Assembly: GCF_040654195.1 (NCBI RefSeq)
Contig: NZ_JBFAHM010000006.1
Location: 459,284-523,283, forward strand
Direction: 5' to 3'
Length of the DNA: 64,000 bases
Origin: Hamadaea sp013361475
GTDB taxonomy: Bacteria; Actinomycetota; Actinomycetes; Mycobacteriales; Micromonosporaceae
Within the stretch, counting starts at the first letter, position 1. Each line of letters begins with the position of its first letter. A program made the translations under genes and the position numbers. Under the pieces are notes generated by a model. It saw only the letters and a program-made list of their open reading frames with translations. It did no database searches and was not told where the DNA came from. This document shows positions 37,245-46,554 of the stretch, piece after piece.

Positions 37245-38891
37245 ATGTCCCCCTCCCCCGCCGAACCGCGTACCATCGCCGGCCGCTATCGCCTGGAGAA
37301 CGCCCTCGGCCAGGGCGGCATGGGGCGGGTCTGGTTCGCCCGCGACGAGATCCTCGGCCGCGACGTCGCCATCAAGGAGATCGTCCCGCCGCCGGGCCTG
37401 ACCGACGCCGAGCGCCGGGAGATGCGGGAACGCTCGCTCCGCGAGGCGCGGGCCATCGCGCGGCTCAATCATCCCAATGTGGTACGCGTCTTCGACGTCG
37501 TCCGCACCACTCCGGAGACCGATCCGTGGATCGTGATGGAGTACGTGGCGTCACGCTCCCTTCAGGACGCTCTCGCGGCGGACGGTCCCCTGCCGGCCCA
37601 GCAGGCCGCACACGTCGGACTCGAGGTCCTGCACGCACTGCAGGCGGCGCACCGGGCCGGAGTGATGCATCGCGACGTCAAACCCGGAAACGTGCTGCTC
37701 GGCGAGGACGGCCGCGTCGTCCTCACCGACTTCGGGCTCGCGACCGTCCCCGGCGACCCCAACGTGACGCGTACCGGGCTGGTGCTCGGCTCACCGGCGT
37801 ACATCTCGCCGGAGCGGGCCAAGGAGGGGACCTCGGGCCCGGAGGCGGACCTGTGGTCCCTCGGCGCCACGATCTTCGCTGCGGTCGAGGGCCAATCCCC
37901 GTACGCCCGAGCGACCGCGATCGCGACGCTCACCGCGCTGGCGAGCGAGCCGCCACCACCCCCGAAGAACGCGACCGGCCCCCTGAAGACGGTGCTCACC
38001 GGGCTGCTGCGCAAGGATCCGGCCAAGCGGATGACGGCGGAGCAGGCCGAGAAGCTGCTGGCCCGAGCGGCCGCGCAGCCGACGCGGACCGTCGCGCCCG
38101 CAGTAGCCGCGAAGCCGGAGCCGACGCGGCTGGACCTGTCGCGGCTCAACCCGGAGCCGTCCACTTCGGAGGCCCCGGCGGCCCCACCGCCCCCGCCCGC
38201 GACCCCCCGGTTCACCGCCCGCCAACGCTGGTACGCCGTCGCCGCGAGCGTGCTCATCGTGGTCGCCGTCGCCGTGACGGTGCCGCTGCTGAGCGATCGG
38301 GACAACGACGCCGGCGCGAGCGGCAAGCCGTCGGCCACCCCCACACGCGTCGCCACCTCGTCTCCGTCGGCATCGCCTTCCTCGTCGCGGTCGCCCAGCC
38401 CGGCGGCGTCGCCCAGCGCCGTGTCGCCGAGTGCCGCTCCCACCGACGGTGGCACGCTCCCGGCGGGCTGGCACGTCTTCACCGGCCAGGACTACTCGAT
38501 CCCCGTTCCGGACGGCTGGTCCAAGTCGACTGAAGGCGGCATGATCCTGTTCCGCGAGCAGGACGGTCTCGGCCGCGTCCTCGGCGTGATGAGTTCCGAG
38601 GTCACCACCGGCGACCCGAAGGCGGCCCTCGCCGAGCAGGAAGGCGAGCAGAGCGGCAAGTCGGGGTACGACAAGCTCAAGCTGGACACCGTGGACTACC
38701 GGGGCCTCCCCGCCGCCGACTGGGAATGGCTGTACACCACCGGCAACGGCACCCACATGCACGTGCTGCGCCGGGGGATCATCGCGAACAACCGCTTCTA
38801 CACCTTCTCCTGGTATGTGCCGGCCGACGAATGGGCGGCCAACCAGGACGGGCTCGCCGTCGTCGCGGGCGGCTTCCAGCCTCGCGGCTGA
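37245..38891 (+). CDS. Membrane Ser/Thr protein kinase (PknB-like) with extracellular domain
   Basis: 548 residues from ATG 37245 (GGAAGG just upstream). Kinase domain about 9-270: 'LGQGGMGRVW' Gly loop, 'DVAIKEI' Lys, 'MHRDVKPGNVLL' catalytic loop, 'LTDFGLA', and 'GSPAYISPERA'. A proline-rich linker, one membrane helix (about 335-357), a Ser/Pro/Ala-rich stretch and an outside domain of about 130 residues ('GWHVFTGQDYSIPVPDGWSK') follow. No PASTA repeats, so the signal is not the usual muropeptide type. Confidence 0.95.
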   Translation: MSPSPAEPRTIAGRYRLENALGQGGMGRVWFARDEILGRDVAIKEIVPPPGLTDAERREMRERSLREARAIARLNHPNVVRVFDVVRTTPETDPWIVMEYVASRSLQDALAADGPLPAQQAAHVGLEVLHALQAAHRAGVMHRDVKPGNVLLGEDGRVVLTDFGLATVPGDPNVTRTGLVLGSPAYISPERAKEGTSGPEADLWSLGATIFAAVEGQSPYARATAIATLTALASEPPPPPKNATGPLKTVLTGLLRKDPAKRMTAEQAEKLLARAAAQPTRTVAPAVAAKPEPTRLDLSRLNPEPSTSEAPAAPPPPPATPRFTARQRWYAVAASVLIVVAVAVTVPLLSDRDNDAGASGKPSATPTRVATSSPSASPSSSRSPSPAASPSAVSPSAAPTDGGTLPAGWHVFTGQDYSIPVPDGWSKSTEGGMILFREQDGLGRVLGVMSSEVTTGDPKAALAEQEGEQSGKSGYDKLKLDTVDYRGLPAADWEWLYTTGNGTHMHVLRRGIIANNRFYTFSWYVPADEWAANQDGLAVVAGGFQPRG

Positions 38892-38960
38892 CCTGAGCCA
38901 ACCCTTCACCGCCCCTCACGCGTTTCTTTCTCGGGACGGCACCGGACCGAGAAGGAGCCC

Positions 38961-39917
38961 ATGGCCAGACGTCGCAAGCCGATCGCGCTGCGCGAACACG
39001 CACGGCTGCACCCGCCCGAGACGGACCACGTGCTGGTGACCGTCTCCGTCGGCCCGTTCGGCGAGGCGATCGCGCTCTGGTCGTCGGCCTCGGGACGGGA
39101 GGCGCTGACCGCCCGCGTCACCGAGCCGAGCGGGGCGTCGTTCCCCGTCACGACCTCAGCCCACGGCGTCCGTGCCCGCGTCGTCGCGTACGCCCCGGAG
39201 CCGGGACTCGACCTCACCGTGGGCGACCTCCGATTGGCGCACTGCCACGTCCAGCCGTTGCCCGGCGGTCGCGTCCTGTTCGTGGCAGCCCGCTGCCGCC
39301 TCGGCGCGGACGGAGCCGAGGCCAACGCGATGATCGTCACCGCCGAAGGCCAAGTGGAACGCACCGGGGTCCTCGGCGACGGCATCGAGCACGTCCAGAC
39401 CACCCCGGCCGGCAAAATCTGGGTCGGCTACTTCGACGAAGGCGTCTACGGCGGCAACGGCTGGCACGTCGGCTCGGTCGAACCCCTCGGCGCGGCGGGG
39501 ATGGTCCGCTTCAGCTCCCGCCTGCGCCCCGAATGGCGCTTCGCCAACGGCCCCGACCCGATCGAGGAGTGCTACGCGCTCAACCTCTCCGGCGAAACCG
39601 CGTGGAGCACCTACTACTCCCGCTTCCCGATCGTCCGGGTCGACGGCGACACGGTCACGTCCTGGCCCGGCACCGGCAGCGCGGCCCAAGCCCTCATCGT
39701 GGACGGCACCCGCTGCGCCCTCCTCGGCGGATACGCCGCCGACCGCGACCGTCTCCTGGCCGGCGACCTGACCCGGGGGCACTTCCGGGCGTACCAGCTG
39801 ATCCTGCCGGGCAACCGGCGGCTGCCGAGCAACGCCTGGGTCATCGGCCGGGGACCGCACCTGCACGTCTTCGCGGACACCACCTGGTACCGCCTCGACC
39901 TCGACGACCTCCGCTGA
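38961..39917 (+). CDS. Conserved hypothetical protein, probable beta-propeller
   Basis: 318 residues with no signal peptide or membrane helix. GAGAAGGAG precedes the ATG. Repeating beta-strand pattern and Gly/Trp-rich blades ('AGKIWVGYFDEGVYGGNGW') suggest a propeller; homologous proteins are common in Streptomyces and have no known role. It follows the kinase at 69 bp. Confidence 0.75.
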   Translation: MARRRKPIALREHARLHPPETDHVLVTVSVGPFGEAIALWSSASGREALTARVTEPSGASFPVTTSAHGVRARVVAYAPEPGLDLTVGDLRLAHCHVQPLPGGRVLFVAARCRLGADGAEANAMIVTAEGQVERTGVLGDGIEHVQTTPAGKIWVGYFDEGVYGGNGWHVGSVEPLGAAGMVRFSSRLRPEWRFANGPDPIEECYALNLSGETAWSTYYSRFPIVRVDGDTVTSWPGTGSAAQALIVDGTRCALLGGYAADRDRLLAGDLTRGHFRAYQLILPGNRRLPSNAWVIGRGPHLHVFADTTWYRLDLDDLR

Positions 39918-39927
39918 CCACCCTGGA

Positions 39928-39933
39928 TAGGGT
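39928..39933 (+). promoter_or_regulatory. -10 element TAGGGT of a leaderless DUF72 transcript
   Basis: TAGGGT, six bases, ATG 39940. Confidence 0.5.
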
Positions 39934-39939
39934 GATCCC

Positions 39940-40782
39940 ATGCGGTTGGCGGTGGGGTGCGCGATGTGGACGCACAAGGCGTGGCAAGGGCACCTGATGC
40001 CGTCCGGCGGCGACCGGCTGCGGGCGTACGCGACCTGGTGTGACGCCGTCGAGGGGAACACCACCTTCTACGCCACCCCGTCCCGGGCGACCGTCGAGAC
40101 CTGGGCGCGCCAGACCGGCGACGACTTCCGGTTCGTGATCAAGCTGCCGAAGACGATCACGCACGAGCGCCGGTTCCACGGCGTCGACGAGGACCTTCGC
40201 CGCTTCCTGGCCGCCATCGAGCCGCTCGGTGGGCGTACGCACGCGTTGTGGTTGCAGTTGCCGGGTTCGTTCGCCCCCGCCGACGTCCCGGCGCTGGAGA
40301 GTTTTCTGCGCCGGCTGCCGCCCGACCACCGGTACGCCGTCGAAGTGCGTCATCGCGCCTTCTTCGAAGACGCTCGCGCGACGGCGATCCTGGAAAGCGT
40401 CCTGGCCGGGGCGGACGCGGAGTGGATCCCGTTCGACACGACGGCATTCTTCCGGGCCGCGCCGACGAGCGATGCCGAGCGGGACGCCTGGGAGAAGAAG
40501 CCGCGGATGCCGAAGCGCGAGCGTGCGCTGACTGGTAGGCCCATCGTGCGCTACCTGGGTCGCGATGCGACCTCGCAGACGGTCGACGGCTGGCGACCGT
40601 GGCTCGAGGTGGTCGCCGGATGGCTTCGGGAAGGCCGGTCGCCGACCGTGTTCATCCATACGCCGGACAACGCCGACGCCCCCGTGCTCGCCCGGCGCTT
40701 CCACGACGAGGTACGCGTCCGCGTACCCGATTTGGCGCCGTTGCCCGAAGCCGAGCCGGTCGAACAGGGCACGTTGTTCTAG
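39940..40782 (+). CDS. DUF72 (YecE-like) family protein
   Basis: 280 residues. 'RLAVGCAMWTHKAWQGHLMP', 'VEGNTTFYATPS', 'FRFVIKLPKTITHERR' and 'YAVEVRHRAFF' are the DUF72 TIM-barrel-like signature. Function unknown in any organism to my knowledge; possible nuclease or sugar-binding activity has been suggested for the fold. Apparently leaderless. Confidence 0.92.
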   Translation: MRLAVGCAMWTHKAWQGHLMPSGGDRLRAYATWCDAVEGNTTFYATPSRATVETWARQTGDDFRFVIKLPKTITHERRFHGVDEDLRRFLAAIEPLGGRTHALWLQLPGSFAPADVPALESFLRRLPPDHRYAVEVRHRAFFEDARATAILESVLAGADAEWIPFDTTAFFRAAPTSDAERDAWEKKPRMPKRERALTGRPIVRYLGRDATSQTVDGWRPWLEVVAGWLREGRSPTVFIHTPDNADAPVLARRFHDEVRVRVPDLAPLPEAEPVEQGTLF

Positions 40783-40796
40783 CTGGAGGCGGTTCG

Positions 40797-41087
40797 TTGG
40801 TCATCTTCGGTCCCAAGTTCCCTTCGCCGCAGGACGAACCGTCGCGACAGAGCGGTGGTGCGCGCTGTTCCTGTGGGCATGGCGTCGGCTCGCACAGCGC
40901 GGCTTCCGGCCGGTGCGAGGAGGTGATCGGCCATTGGCAGGAGGACCACTGGGTCGAAGAGTATGCCTCGACACCCCCTAAATGGGTCTGCGACGAGCCG
41001 TGCCGATGCAGTGGGTACGACGGCCCGCAACGCGATCTCCAGGAGTTGGGGTCCGGCGCCGTCCGGAAGCCGTCGAGGCCCGGCTAG
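40797..41087 (+). CDS. Small cysteine/histidine-rich protein, probable zinc binder (TTG start)
   Basis: 96 residues. TTG start at 40797 supported by GGAGG seven bases upstream; no ATG or GTG fits. Motifs 'ARCSCGHGVGSH', 'GRCEEVIGHW' and 'WVCDEPCRCSGYDG' give six cysteines and several histidines, a likely zinc-ribbon pair. It begins 14 bp after the DUF72 gene and ends 9 bp before the sigma-factor gene. No function known. Confidence 0.65.
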   Translation: MVIFGPKFPSPQDEPSRQSGGARCSCGHGVGSHSAASGRCEEVIGHWQEDHWVEEYASTPPKWVCDEPCRCSGYDGPQRDLQELGSGAVRKPSRPG

Positions 41088-41090
41088 GCT
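41085..41090 (+). promoter_or_regulatory. -10 element TAGGCT of a leaderless ECF sigma transcript
   Basis: TAGGCT, six bases, ATG 41097. It lies in the last codons of the upstream small gene. Confidence 0.5.
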
Positions 41091-41096
41091 CGGCGT

Positions 41097-42041
41097 ATGG
41101 CTCTGCTCGCGAGTGACGTCGACCTGTTCGAATCGGCGCGCCCGCGTCTGGAGGCCATCGCCTATCGGATGCTGGGATCGGCGGCCGAGGCAGAGGACGC
41201 CGTGCAGGAGACCTTCCTGCGGTGGCGGACCGCCGAGGTCGACCGTATCGAGGTGCCCGAGGCCTGGCTCACGAAGGTCCTGACCAACATCTGCCTCAAC
41301 CTGCTGACCTCGGCGCGAGCGCGCCGGGAGACCTATGTCGGGCAGTGGCTGCCCGAGCCGCTGCTCGCGGGTGACCCGATGCTCGGCCCGCTCGAGACCG
41401 TCGAGCAGCGCGAATCCGTGTCGTACGCCGTCCTCACCCTCATGGAGCGCCTGTCGCCGAACGAGCGCGCGGTGTACGTGCTGCGGGAGGCGTTCGAGTA
41501 CTCCCATCAGGAGATCGCCGACATCCTGGAACTCAGCCAGGCCGGTAGTCAGCAGCTCTACCACCGGGCGAAGAAGCACATCGCGGAGGGCAAGGCCCGG
41601 ACCCAGGTGGACGAGGCGACCGCCCGGCGGATCGTCGACGAGTTCCTGGCCGCGGCGACCAGTGGCCGGACCGAGCCGCTGGTGAAGCTGCTGACCCAGG
41701 ACGTGGTGTCCATCGGCGACGGCGGCGGGAAGGTGCCCGCCCGGGCGAAGGCCTTCGAGGGTGCGCTCGCGGTCGCGAAGTTCCTGTGGGGCCTGTTCAA
41801 GCCGACCGAGGCCAAGCGCAAGGTGCTCGGCGGAATACCGGACGTCTACGCGGGGACGGCGAACGGCGATCCCGCCCTGCTGGCGGTGCTCGACGGCCGG
41901 GTGATCGGCGTGATGTGCCTGGAGGTCACGGCGGACGGCATCGCGTCCGTGCTCAACCAGGTCAACCCCGACAAGCTGGATCGCGTGAGCGCTCGATTCG
42001 CGTCGTCCGAGCACGGAAAGGCGCTGTTCCAGGCGTCCTGA
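41097..42041 (+). CDS. ECF41-type RNA polymerase sigma factor (SigJ-like) with SnoaL-like C-terminal domain
   Basis: 314 residues. Sigma region 2 (about 10-75, 'RLEAIAYRMLGSAAEAEDAVQETFLRW'), region 4 (about 108-160, 'LMERLSPNERAVYVLREAFEYSHQEIADILEL'), then an NTF2/SnoaL-like domain of about 130 residues that regulates the sigma factor in place of an anti-sigma. ECF41 genes typically sit next to an oxidoreductase, epimerase or carboxymuconolactone decarboxylase; here the flavin oxidoreductase at 42135 fits. Confidence 0.93.
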   Translation: MALLASDVDLFESARPRLEAIAYRMLGSAAEAEDAVQETFLRWRTAEVDRIEVPEAWLTKVLTNICLNLLTSARARRETYVGQWLPEPLLAGDPMLGPLETVEQRESVSYAVLTLMERLSPNERAVYVLREAFEYSHQEIADILELSQAGSQQLYHRAKKHIAEGKARTQVDEATARRIVDEFLAAATSGRTEPLVKLLTQDVVSIGDGGGKVPARAKAFEGALAVAKFLWGLFKPTEAKRKVLGGIPDVYAGTANGDPALLAVLDGRVIGVMCLEVTADGIASVLNQVNPDKLDRVSARFASSEHGKALFQAS

Positions 42042-42044
42042 GCA

Positions 42045-42066
42045 GGCTGTGACCTGCTTCACAGCC
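42045..42066. promoter_or_regulatory. Palindrome GGCTGTGACCTGCTTCACAG(CC), Crp-like site
   Basis: Contains TGTGA-N6-TCACA, the Crp-family consensus, with arms extended to 8 bp. Position is just after the sigma gene and about 70 bp before the oxidoreductase. It could equally be a weak terminator hairpin. Further on, TGTCAGG at 42072-42078 partly matches the ECF41 -35 (TGTCACA), but a clear CGTC -10 is missing. Confidence 0.45.
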
Positions 42067-42134
42067 TTTACCTGTCAGGGTTCGGCGGGCTGCTCGGTTC
42101 AGGGAGCGAAACCGAGTCAGACAGGAGCAAGGAC

Positions 42135-43328
42135 ATGCCGCACCGCATCGTCGTTCTGGGCGCCGGATACTCCGGAGCCATCGCCGCCGGCCGCCTCGCC
42201 AAGCGGCTGCACCGCGAGGAAGTGGCCGTCACTCTGGTGAACGCCGAGCCCGACTTCGTCGAGCGCGTCCGGATGCACCAGGTCGCGACCGGCCAGGAAC
42301 TCAAGCACCGCCCGTTCAGCGAGATGTTCGCCGGCAGCGGCGTCGAGGTCAAGATCGCCAAGGTCACGAGCGTCGACGTCGACCGCAAGACCGTGTCCGT
42401 CGCCGGCTCCAGCGGCGTCGAGACGCTCTCCTTCGACACCCTCGTGTACGCACTGGGCAGTGGCTGGAACGCGCAGGGCGTACCGGGGACGGCCGAGCAC
42501 GCATACGAACTCGCCAGCCGCCCCGGCGCGATGCGCCTGCGGGAGCGGCTGAGCCGTCTCGAGGCGGGGCAGCCCGTCGCAGTCGTCGGCGGTGGCCTGA
42601 CCAGCGTCGAAGCCGCCACCGAGATCGCCGAGGCTCGGCCGGACCTCGACGTCAGCCTGGTCGTCCGGGGCGCTCTCGGCGACTGGCTCTCCGCGAAGGG
42701 GCAGGGCCACCTGCGGAAGGTCCTCGGCAAGCTCCGGATCACCGTGCACGAGCACGCCGACGTCACGCACGTCGCGGCCGACGCCGTGGCGACTGCCGAC
42801 GGACGGTCGATCCCGGCCGCCGTCACCGTGTGGACCACTGGATTCGCGGTGCACCCGATCGCCGCGGCGACGACGCTCGACGTCACCGCCACCGGGCAGA
42901 TCGTGGTCGACGAAACGATGCGCTCGGTCTCCCACCCCGACGTGTACGCAGTCGGCGACGCGGCGTACGCCATGGGCGTGGGCGACAAGCCGCTGCGCAT
43001 GTCCTGCGCCTCCGGTACGCCGATGGCGTGGCAGGCGGCGGACTCGATCGCGGCTCGGCTGACCGGCGGGAAACTGCCGCAGGCGCACTTGAAGTACTTC
43101 AACCAGTGCATCTCGCTGGGCCGCAAGGAGGGCCTGATCCAGTACGTCACCGGCGACGACCGGTCGGTGAACGCCGTTCTCACCGGCCGTTTCGCAGCCG
43201 TCTACAAGGAACTCGTCTGCAAGGGCGCCGCCTGGGGCGTGGCCAACCCCACCCTCGGTATGCCGACCCGCCGCCGCCACGTTCTCCGCGACGCGGCTGC
43301 CGGCAGCGCCGTCGAAGCCCTTGCGTAG
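42135..43328 (+). CDS. FAD-dependent NAD(P)H oxidoreductase, NDH-2-like
   Basis: 397 residues. N-terminal FAD motif 'IVVLGAGYSGAIAAGRLA', second nucleotide motif 'PVAVVGGGLTSVEAATEIAE', and 'HPDVYAVGDAAYAMG' for FAD. Close to type II NADH dehydrogenase-like disulfide-reductase proteins; no C-terminal membrane helix is obvious. CAGACAGGAG-type binding site before the ATG. As neighbour of an ECF41 sigma gene it is the expected target gene of that factor. Confidence 0.9.
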   Translation: MPHRIVVLGAGYSGAIAAGRLAKRLHREEVAVTLVNAEPDFVERVRMHQVATGQELKHRPFSEMFAGSGVEVKIAKVTSVDVDRKTVSVAGSSGVETLSFDTLVYALGSGWNAQGVPGTAEHAYELASRPGAMRLRERLSRLEAGQPVAVVGGGLTSVEAATEIAEARPDLDVSLVVRGALGDWLSAKGQGHLRKVLGKLRITVHEHADVTHVAADAVATADGRSIPAAVTVWTTGFAVHPIAAATTLDVTATGQIVVDETMRSVSHPDVYAVGDAAYAMGVGDKPLRMSCASGTPMAWQAADSIAARLTGGKLPQAHLKYFNQCISLGRKEGLIQYVTGDDRSVNAVLTGRFAAVYKELVCKGAAWGVANPTLGMPTRRRHVLRDAAAGSAVEALA

Positions 43329-43421
43329 CGAAGTCGATCACCTGCTTGCGGAGTTGATCAGGGCGCTACGGACACGCCGCGCCGGTCGATCATGGCCGAT
43401 AGTTCATCATCGCGCGGGAGA

Positions 43422-43449
43422 GGGCGGGCGCGCCGGAGGGCGCCCGCCC
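43422..43449. terminator. Terminator between convergent oxidoreductase and HelR genes
   Basis: GGGCGGGCGC / GCGCCCGCCC, 10-bp stem with 8-base loop. Confidence 0.8.
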
Positions 43450-43464
43450 CGTGCATGTCCGGGG

Positions 43465-45741
43465 TCAGCGGAGCGGGGTGGGCAGCGGCTGCTGGTGCAC
43501 CACCACGAGGCTGGCGACGGCTCGGGTCAGCGATACGTAGAGCCGGGCGTACCCGCGGGGTTCGGCGGCCACGACGTCGGCCGGTTCCACCACGATGACG
43601 TGGTCGTATTCCAGCCCTTTGACCAGGCTGGCGGGGACCAGCGAAACCTCCGGCCCGACGATCGGGGACAGCAGCGCAACGGCCGCGTCGGCGGCGATGA
43701 CGGCCACCGTGCTGCCGGCCGGAGCCGCCGCGATCGCGTCGCGTACGCCGGTGAGCAGGTCGCCGACGGGCTGCAGGGTCAGCGAACCGCCGTCGCGATA
43801 GGACTGGGTCGGGGCGATGCCGGGTGCGAGGAACTCCGCGGCGTACGAGGCGATCGCCTGGGGCACCCGGTATCCGGTGGTCAGGTCGAGTGTGTGCGCC
43901 TCCCGGCGGCCCAGCCGGAGCAGGAGATCCGGCCAGGTCGGCGCGGCGAGCGGATGCGTGGCCTGCCCGAGGTCGCCGACGATCGTCATCGAGGCGTACT
44001 CGGAGCGGCGGGCGATCATCCGGCACTCCATCGGCGACAGATCCTGCGCCTCGTCCAGGATCACGTGGGCGTAGGGCGGCTCGACCGGGGCCTCGTCCTC
44101 CTCCTGGACGGGCAGTGGATCGGCGAGCACCGGGACGTAGCCGTCTTCGCCGTACGGGTCGTAGCCGTCGATCCAGCTGACGACCTTGTGCCCCTCGCGC
44201 AGGATGACCGCCTCGGCCCAGCGCTGGGCGGCCACGATCGCGTCGTTGTCGATGTTCGGGCCGGCGTTGGCGATCGGTGTCGGATGCCCTGGAGCGTATA
44301 GGTTCCAGCCGTCGTTGAGGCTGATGCTCAGCACGAACGTCTCGACCACCTGCGGTCCTGTCGTCAGTTCGCGGAGCCGGGCGGCGGGCGCCGCCGCCCG
44401 CGCCTTACGAGGTGGCTCGCCGAGCATCAGCGACAGCTCGTCGAGCAGCGGGACGTCGTCCACCGACCAGTCGTTGTTCACGTGGTACGACTCCGACAGC
44501 GTGGCCGCCTCCGCCGGGCTGAGCCCGGTGATCCGCTCGACGTCGAGCAGCCAGGACAGCACCGGGGCCGGGCGCAGCGGCGGCCACCACGCCGCCAGGA
44601 ACCGCTGGAACTCGGGCCGGTCGACGACGTCCTCCAGGAAGAGGTCGCGTTCCAGCGTCGGCTTGTCCAGTTTGGACCACAACGCCGCCGCCAGCTCGGC
44701 CGAGGCGATCCCGGCCGCGCCGTTGGGCGCCAGCGACTCCGCCTGCCCCTTTCGGCGTACCCCTTGGCGAACGGCCGCGAGTTCCGCGGCCTGAAGCGTC
44801 AGGACCTGGCCTGAGTAGACGAGTTTGAGCCGGTCCGGGGCCTCGGGCGGGGTCTGCCACATGAGGTCCGCGAGGACCGCTAGCATGCGCACGTCGCCCT
44901 TGACCGCGGCCACCGCGGCGCTGTCTCGCCGCGTGGCCGTGACTCCGGGGGCCAGCTCGCCGAGCGCGCGCAGGTGCACGCTCTCCTCGCCCAGGGCGGG
45001 CAGGACGCGGCTGATGTAGTTCGTGAACACGGTGGACGGACCGACCACCAGGACCCGTCCGTCGGCGAACTTGCCGCGGTCGGTGTAGAGCAGGTACGCC
45101 GCGCGGTGCAGCGCGACCTGGGTCTTGCCCGTGCCGGGTCCGCCGGTGATGAGCGTGACGCCGCGGGCGGGCGCGCGGATCGCCTCGTCCTGCTCCTTCT
45201 GGATGGTCGTGACGATGTCGCGCATCTGCGGCCCGCGCGATCGGCGCAGCGCCGCGAGCAATGCGCCTTCCCCGAGTACGCGAAGGTCACCGGCCCGATC
45301 GGGGGTAAGCACGTCGTCGTCGAGGTCGATCACCTCCTGGCCGCGGCAGATGATCACGCGGCGGCGGACGACGCCGAGCGGATCGCCGGTGGTCGCCCGG
45401 TAGAACGGCGCGGCGGCCGGGGCGCGCCAGTCCACGAGCAGCGGCTCCATGTCGTCGTCGCGCAGGCCCAGGCGACCGATGTGGTACGCCTCGCCGTCGT
45501 CGAAGTCGAGCCGGCCGAAGACCAGCCCCTCCGCCTCGGCGTCCAGTGAGCGCAGTTGCCGGCTGGCGCGGTGCACCATGGCGTCCCGTTCGACGAGCCC
45601 GGTCTTCGGGCCGGCGGCGGACCGGCCGTAGGCCTCGTGCTCCAGTTCCTTGGCTTGGGCCCGGACGAACTCGACCCGTTCGTAGACCCGATCGACGTGC
45701 TTCTGCTCGTCGTGGATTTCCAGCGTTCTGGCGTCAGGCAC
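43465..45741 (-). CDS. helR: HelR/HelD-like RNA polymerase-associated helicase (UvrD superfamily 1)
   Basis: 758 residues from the GTG at 45741, chosen because GGGGAG lies just upstream. N-terminal coiled coil ('EIHDEQKHVDRVYERVEFVRAQ') typical of HelD secondary-channel arms, 'GGPGTGKTQVALHRAAYLLY' Walker A, 'HVILDEAQDLSPME' Walker B, 'LTTGYRVPQAIASYA' and 'GLEYDHVIVVEP' of SF1 helicases. Family members recycle stalled RNA polymerase; the actinobacterial HelR class also removes rifamycins. I did not find the rifamycin-associated palindrome upstream. Confidence 0.88.
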   Translation of the reverse strand: MPDARTLEIHDEQKHVDRVYERVEFVRAQAKELEHEAYGRSAAGPKTGLVERDAMVHRASRQLRSLDAEAEGLVFGRLDFDDGEAYHIGRLGLRDDDMEPLLVDWRAPAAAPFYRATTGDPLGVVRRRVIICRGQEVIDLDDDVLTPDRAGDLRVLGEGALLAALRRSRGPQMRDIVTTIQKEQDEAIRAPARGVTLITGGPGTGKTQVALHRAAYLLYTDRGKFADGRVLVVGPSTVFTNYISRVLPALGEESVHLRALGELAPGVTATRRDSAAVAAVKGDVRMLAVLADLMWQTPPEAPDRLKLVYSGQVLTLQAAELAAVRQGVRRKGQAESLAPNGAAGIASAELAAALWSKLDKPTLERDLFLEDVVDRPEFQRFLAAWWPPLRPAPVLSWLLDVERITGLSPAEAATLSESYHVNNDWSVDDVPLLDELSLMLGEPPRKARAAAPAARLRELTTGPQVVETFVLSISLNDGWNLYAPGHPTPIANAGPNIDNDAIVAAQRWAEAVILREGHKVVSWIDGYDPYGEDGYVPVLADPLPVQEEDEAPVEPPYAHVILDEAQDLSPMECRMIARRSEYASMTIVGDLGQATHPLAAPTWPDLLLRLGRREAHTLDLTTGYRVPQAIASYAAEFLAPGIAPTQSYRDGGSLTLQPVGDLLTGVRDAIAAAPAGSTVAVIAADAAVALLSPIVGPEVSLVPASLVKGLEYDHVIVVEPADVVAAEPRGYARLYVSLTRAVASLVVVHQQPLPTPLR

Positions 45742-45869
45742 AGTGCTCCCCGGTACTGAGTTTGCGGGACCTGACGAGCATATGGGCAGTTCACGCGCCA
45801 AAAATCGTCATTCGGGGCGATTCGCGCGGCGCCCTCCCTCCCATATACTGAAAAGGGCAGGGGGGATTC

Positions 45870-46514
45870 CTACTGCTTCTTGACCGCCCGCACGACCGCG
45901 TCGTGGAGGGTCACCTCGTTCCCGTCGGGATCGGTGAACAGGCGTCCCGGGTTGGTCGCCTCGATCTCCCAGTCCTTCGCGTCGAGCGTGGTCGCCAGCC
46001 GCTCGGCGGTGTTCATCAGGGCCGCCACGTGCGCCGGGCGCTGGATCGCCTCGACGTCCGACGGGTGATGGCCGACGATCAGCAGCGTCCCGCCGGGCTT
46101 GACCGCGTCGGCCAGGCGCCTGTGCAGCGCTTGGAGGTCCTCCCACGGCAGGTGCACGAAATGCGCCGTCACCAGGTCGTACGCCGCCTTCGACGGGACC
46201 CAGGTGAAGATGTCGGCCTGCTGCCAGGTGATGCGATCCGCGAGCTCAGGGCCGGCCGCCTCGGCTGCCCGCTTCAACGCGACCTCGGAGATGTCGGTGC
46301 CGGTCACCTGCCAGCCGTGCCGGGCGAGCCAGATCACGTCGGCGCCCTCGCCGCTGCCGACGTCGAGTGCCGTGCCCGGGGTCAGCTCGGACGCGATCCT
46401 GACGAGGTGGGGATTGGGGTTTCCGCTCCAGATCCGGTCGGCCGAGCCGTAGCGCTCGTCCCAGAACTCCGCCGTGAACATCTCCTGGTGATTGTGCTCG
46501 TGCTCATGCTCCAT
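45870..46514 (-). CDS. Class I SAM-dependent methyltransferase
   Basis: 214 residues from ATG 46514. His/Glu-rich head (MEHEHEHNHQ), then 'FWDERYGSADRIWSGNPNPHLV' and SAM motif I 'ALDVGSGEGADVIWLARHGW'. Related to tellurite/thiol methyltransferase-like proteins (TehB region 'W..RY....W.G.PN..L'). The substrate is unknown. CAGGCT six bases before the ATG suggests a weak leaderless promoter. Palindrome GTTGCCGATTCGGCAAC (46555-46571) upstream may be its operator. Confidence 0.88.
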   Translation of the reverse strand: MEHEHEHNHQEMFTAEFWDERYGSADRIWSGNPNPHLVRIASELTPGTALDVGSGEGADVIWLARHGWQVTGTDISEVALKRAAEAAGPELADRITWQQADIFTWVPSKAAYDLVTAHFVHLPWEDLQALHRRLADAVKPGGTLLIVGHHPSDVEAIQRPAHVAALMNTAERLATTLDAKDWEIEATNPGRLFTDPDGNEVTLHDAVVRAVKKQ

Positions 46515-46554
46515 GCGTTCAGCCTGCCCGGAGCACGCTCGTCGCGCCAAGGAA

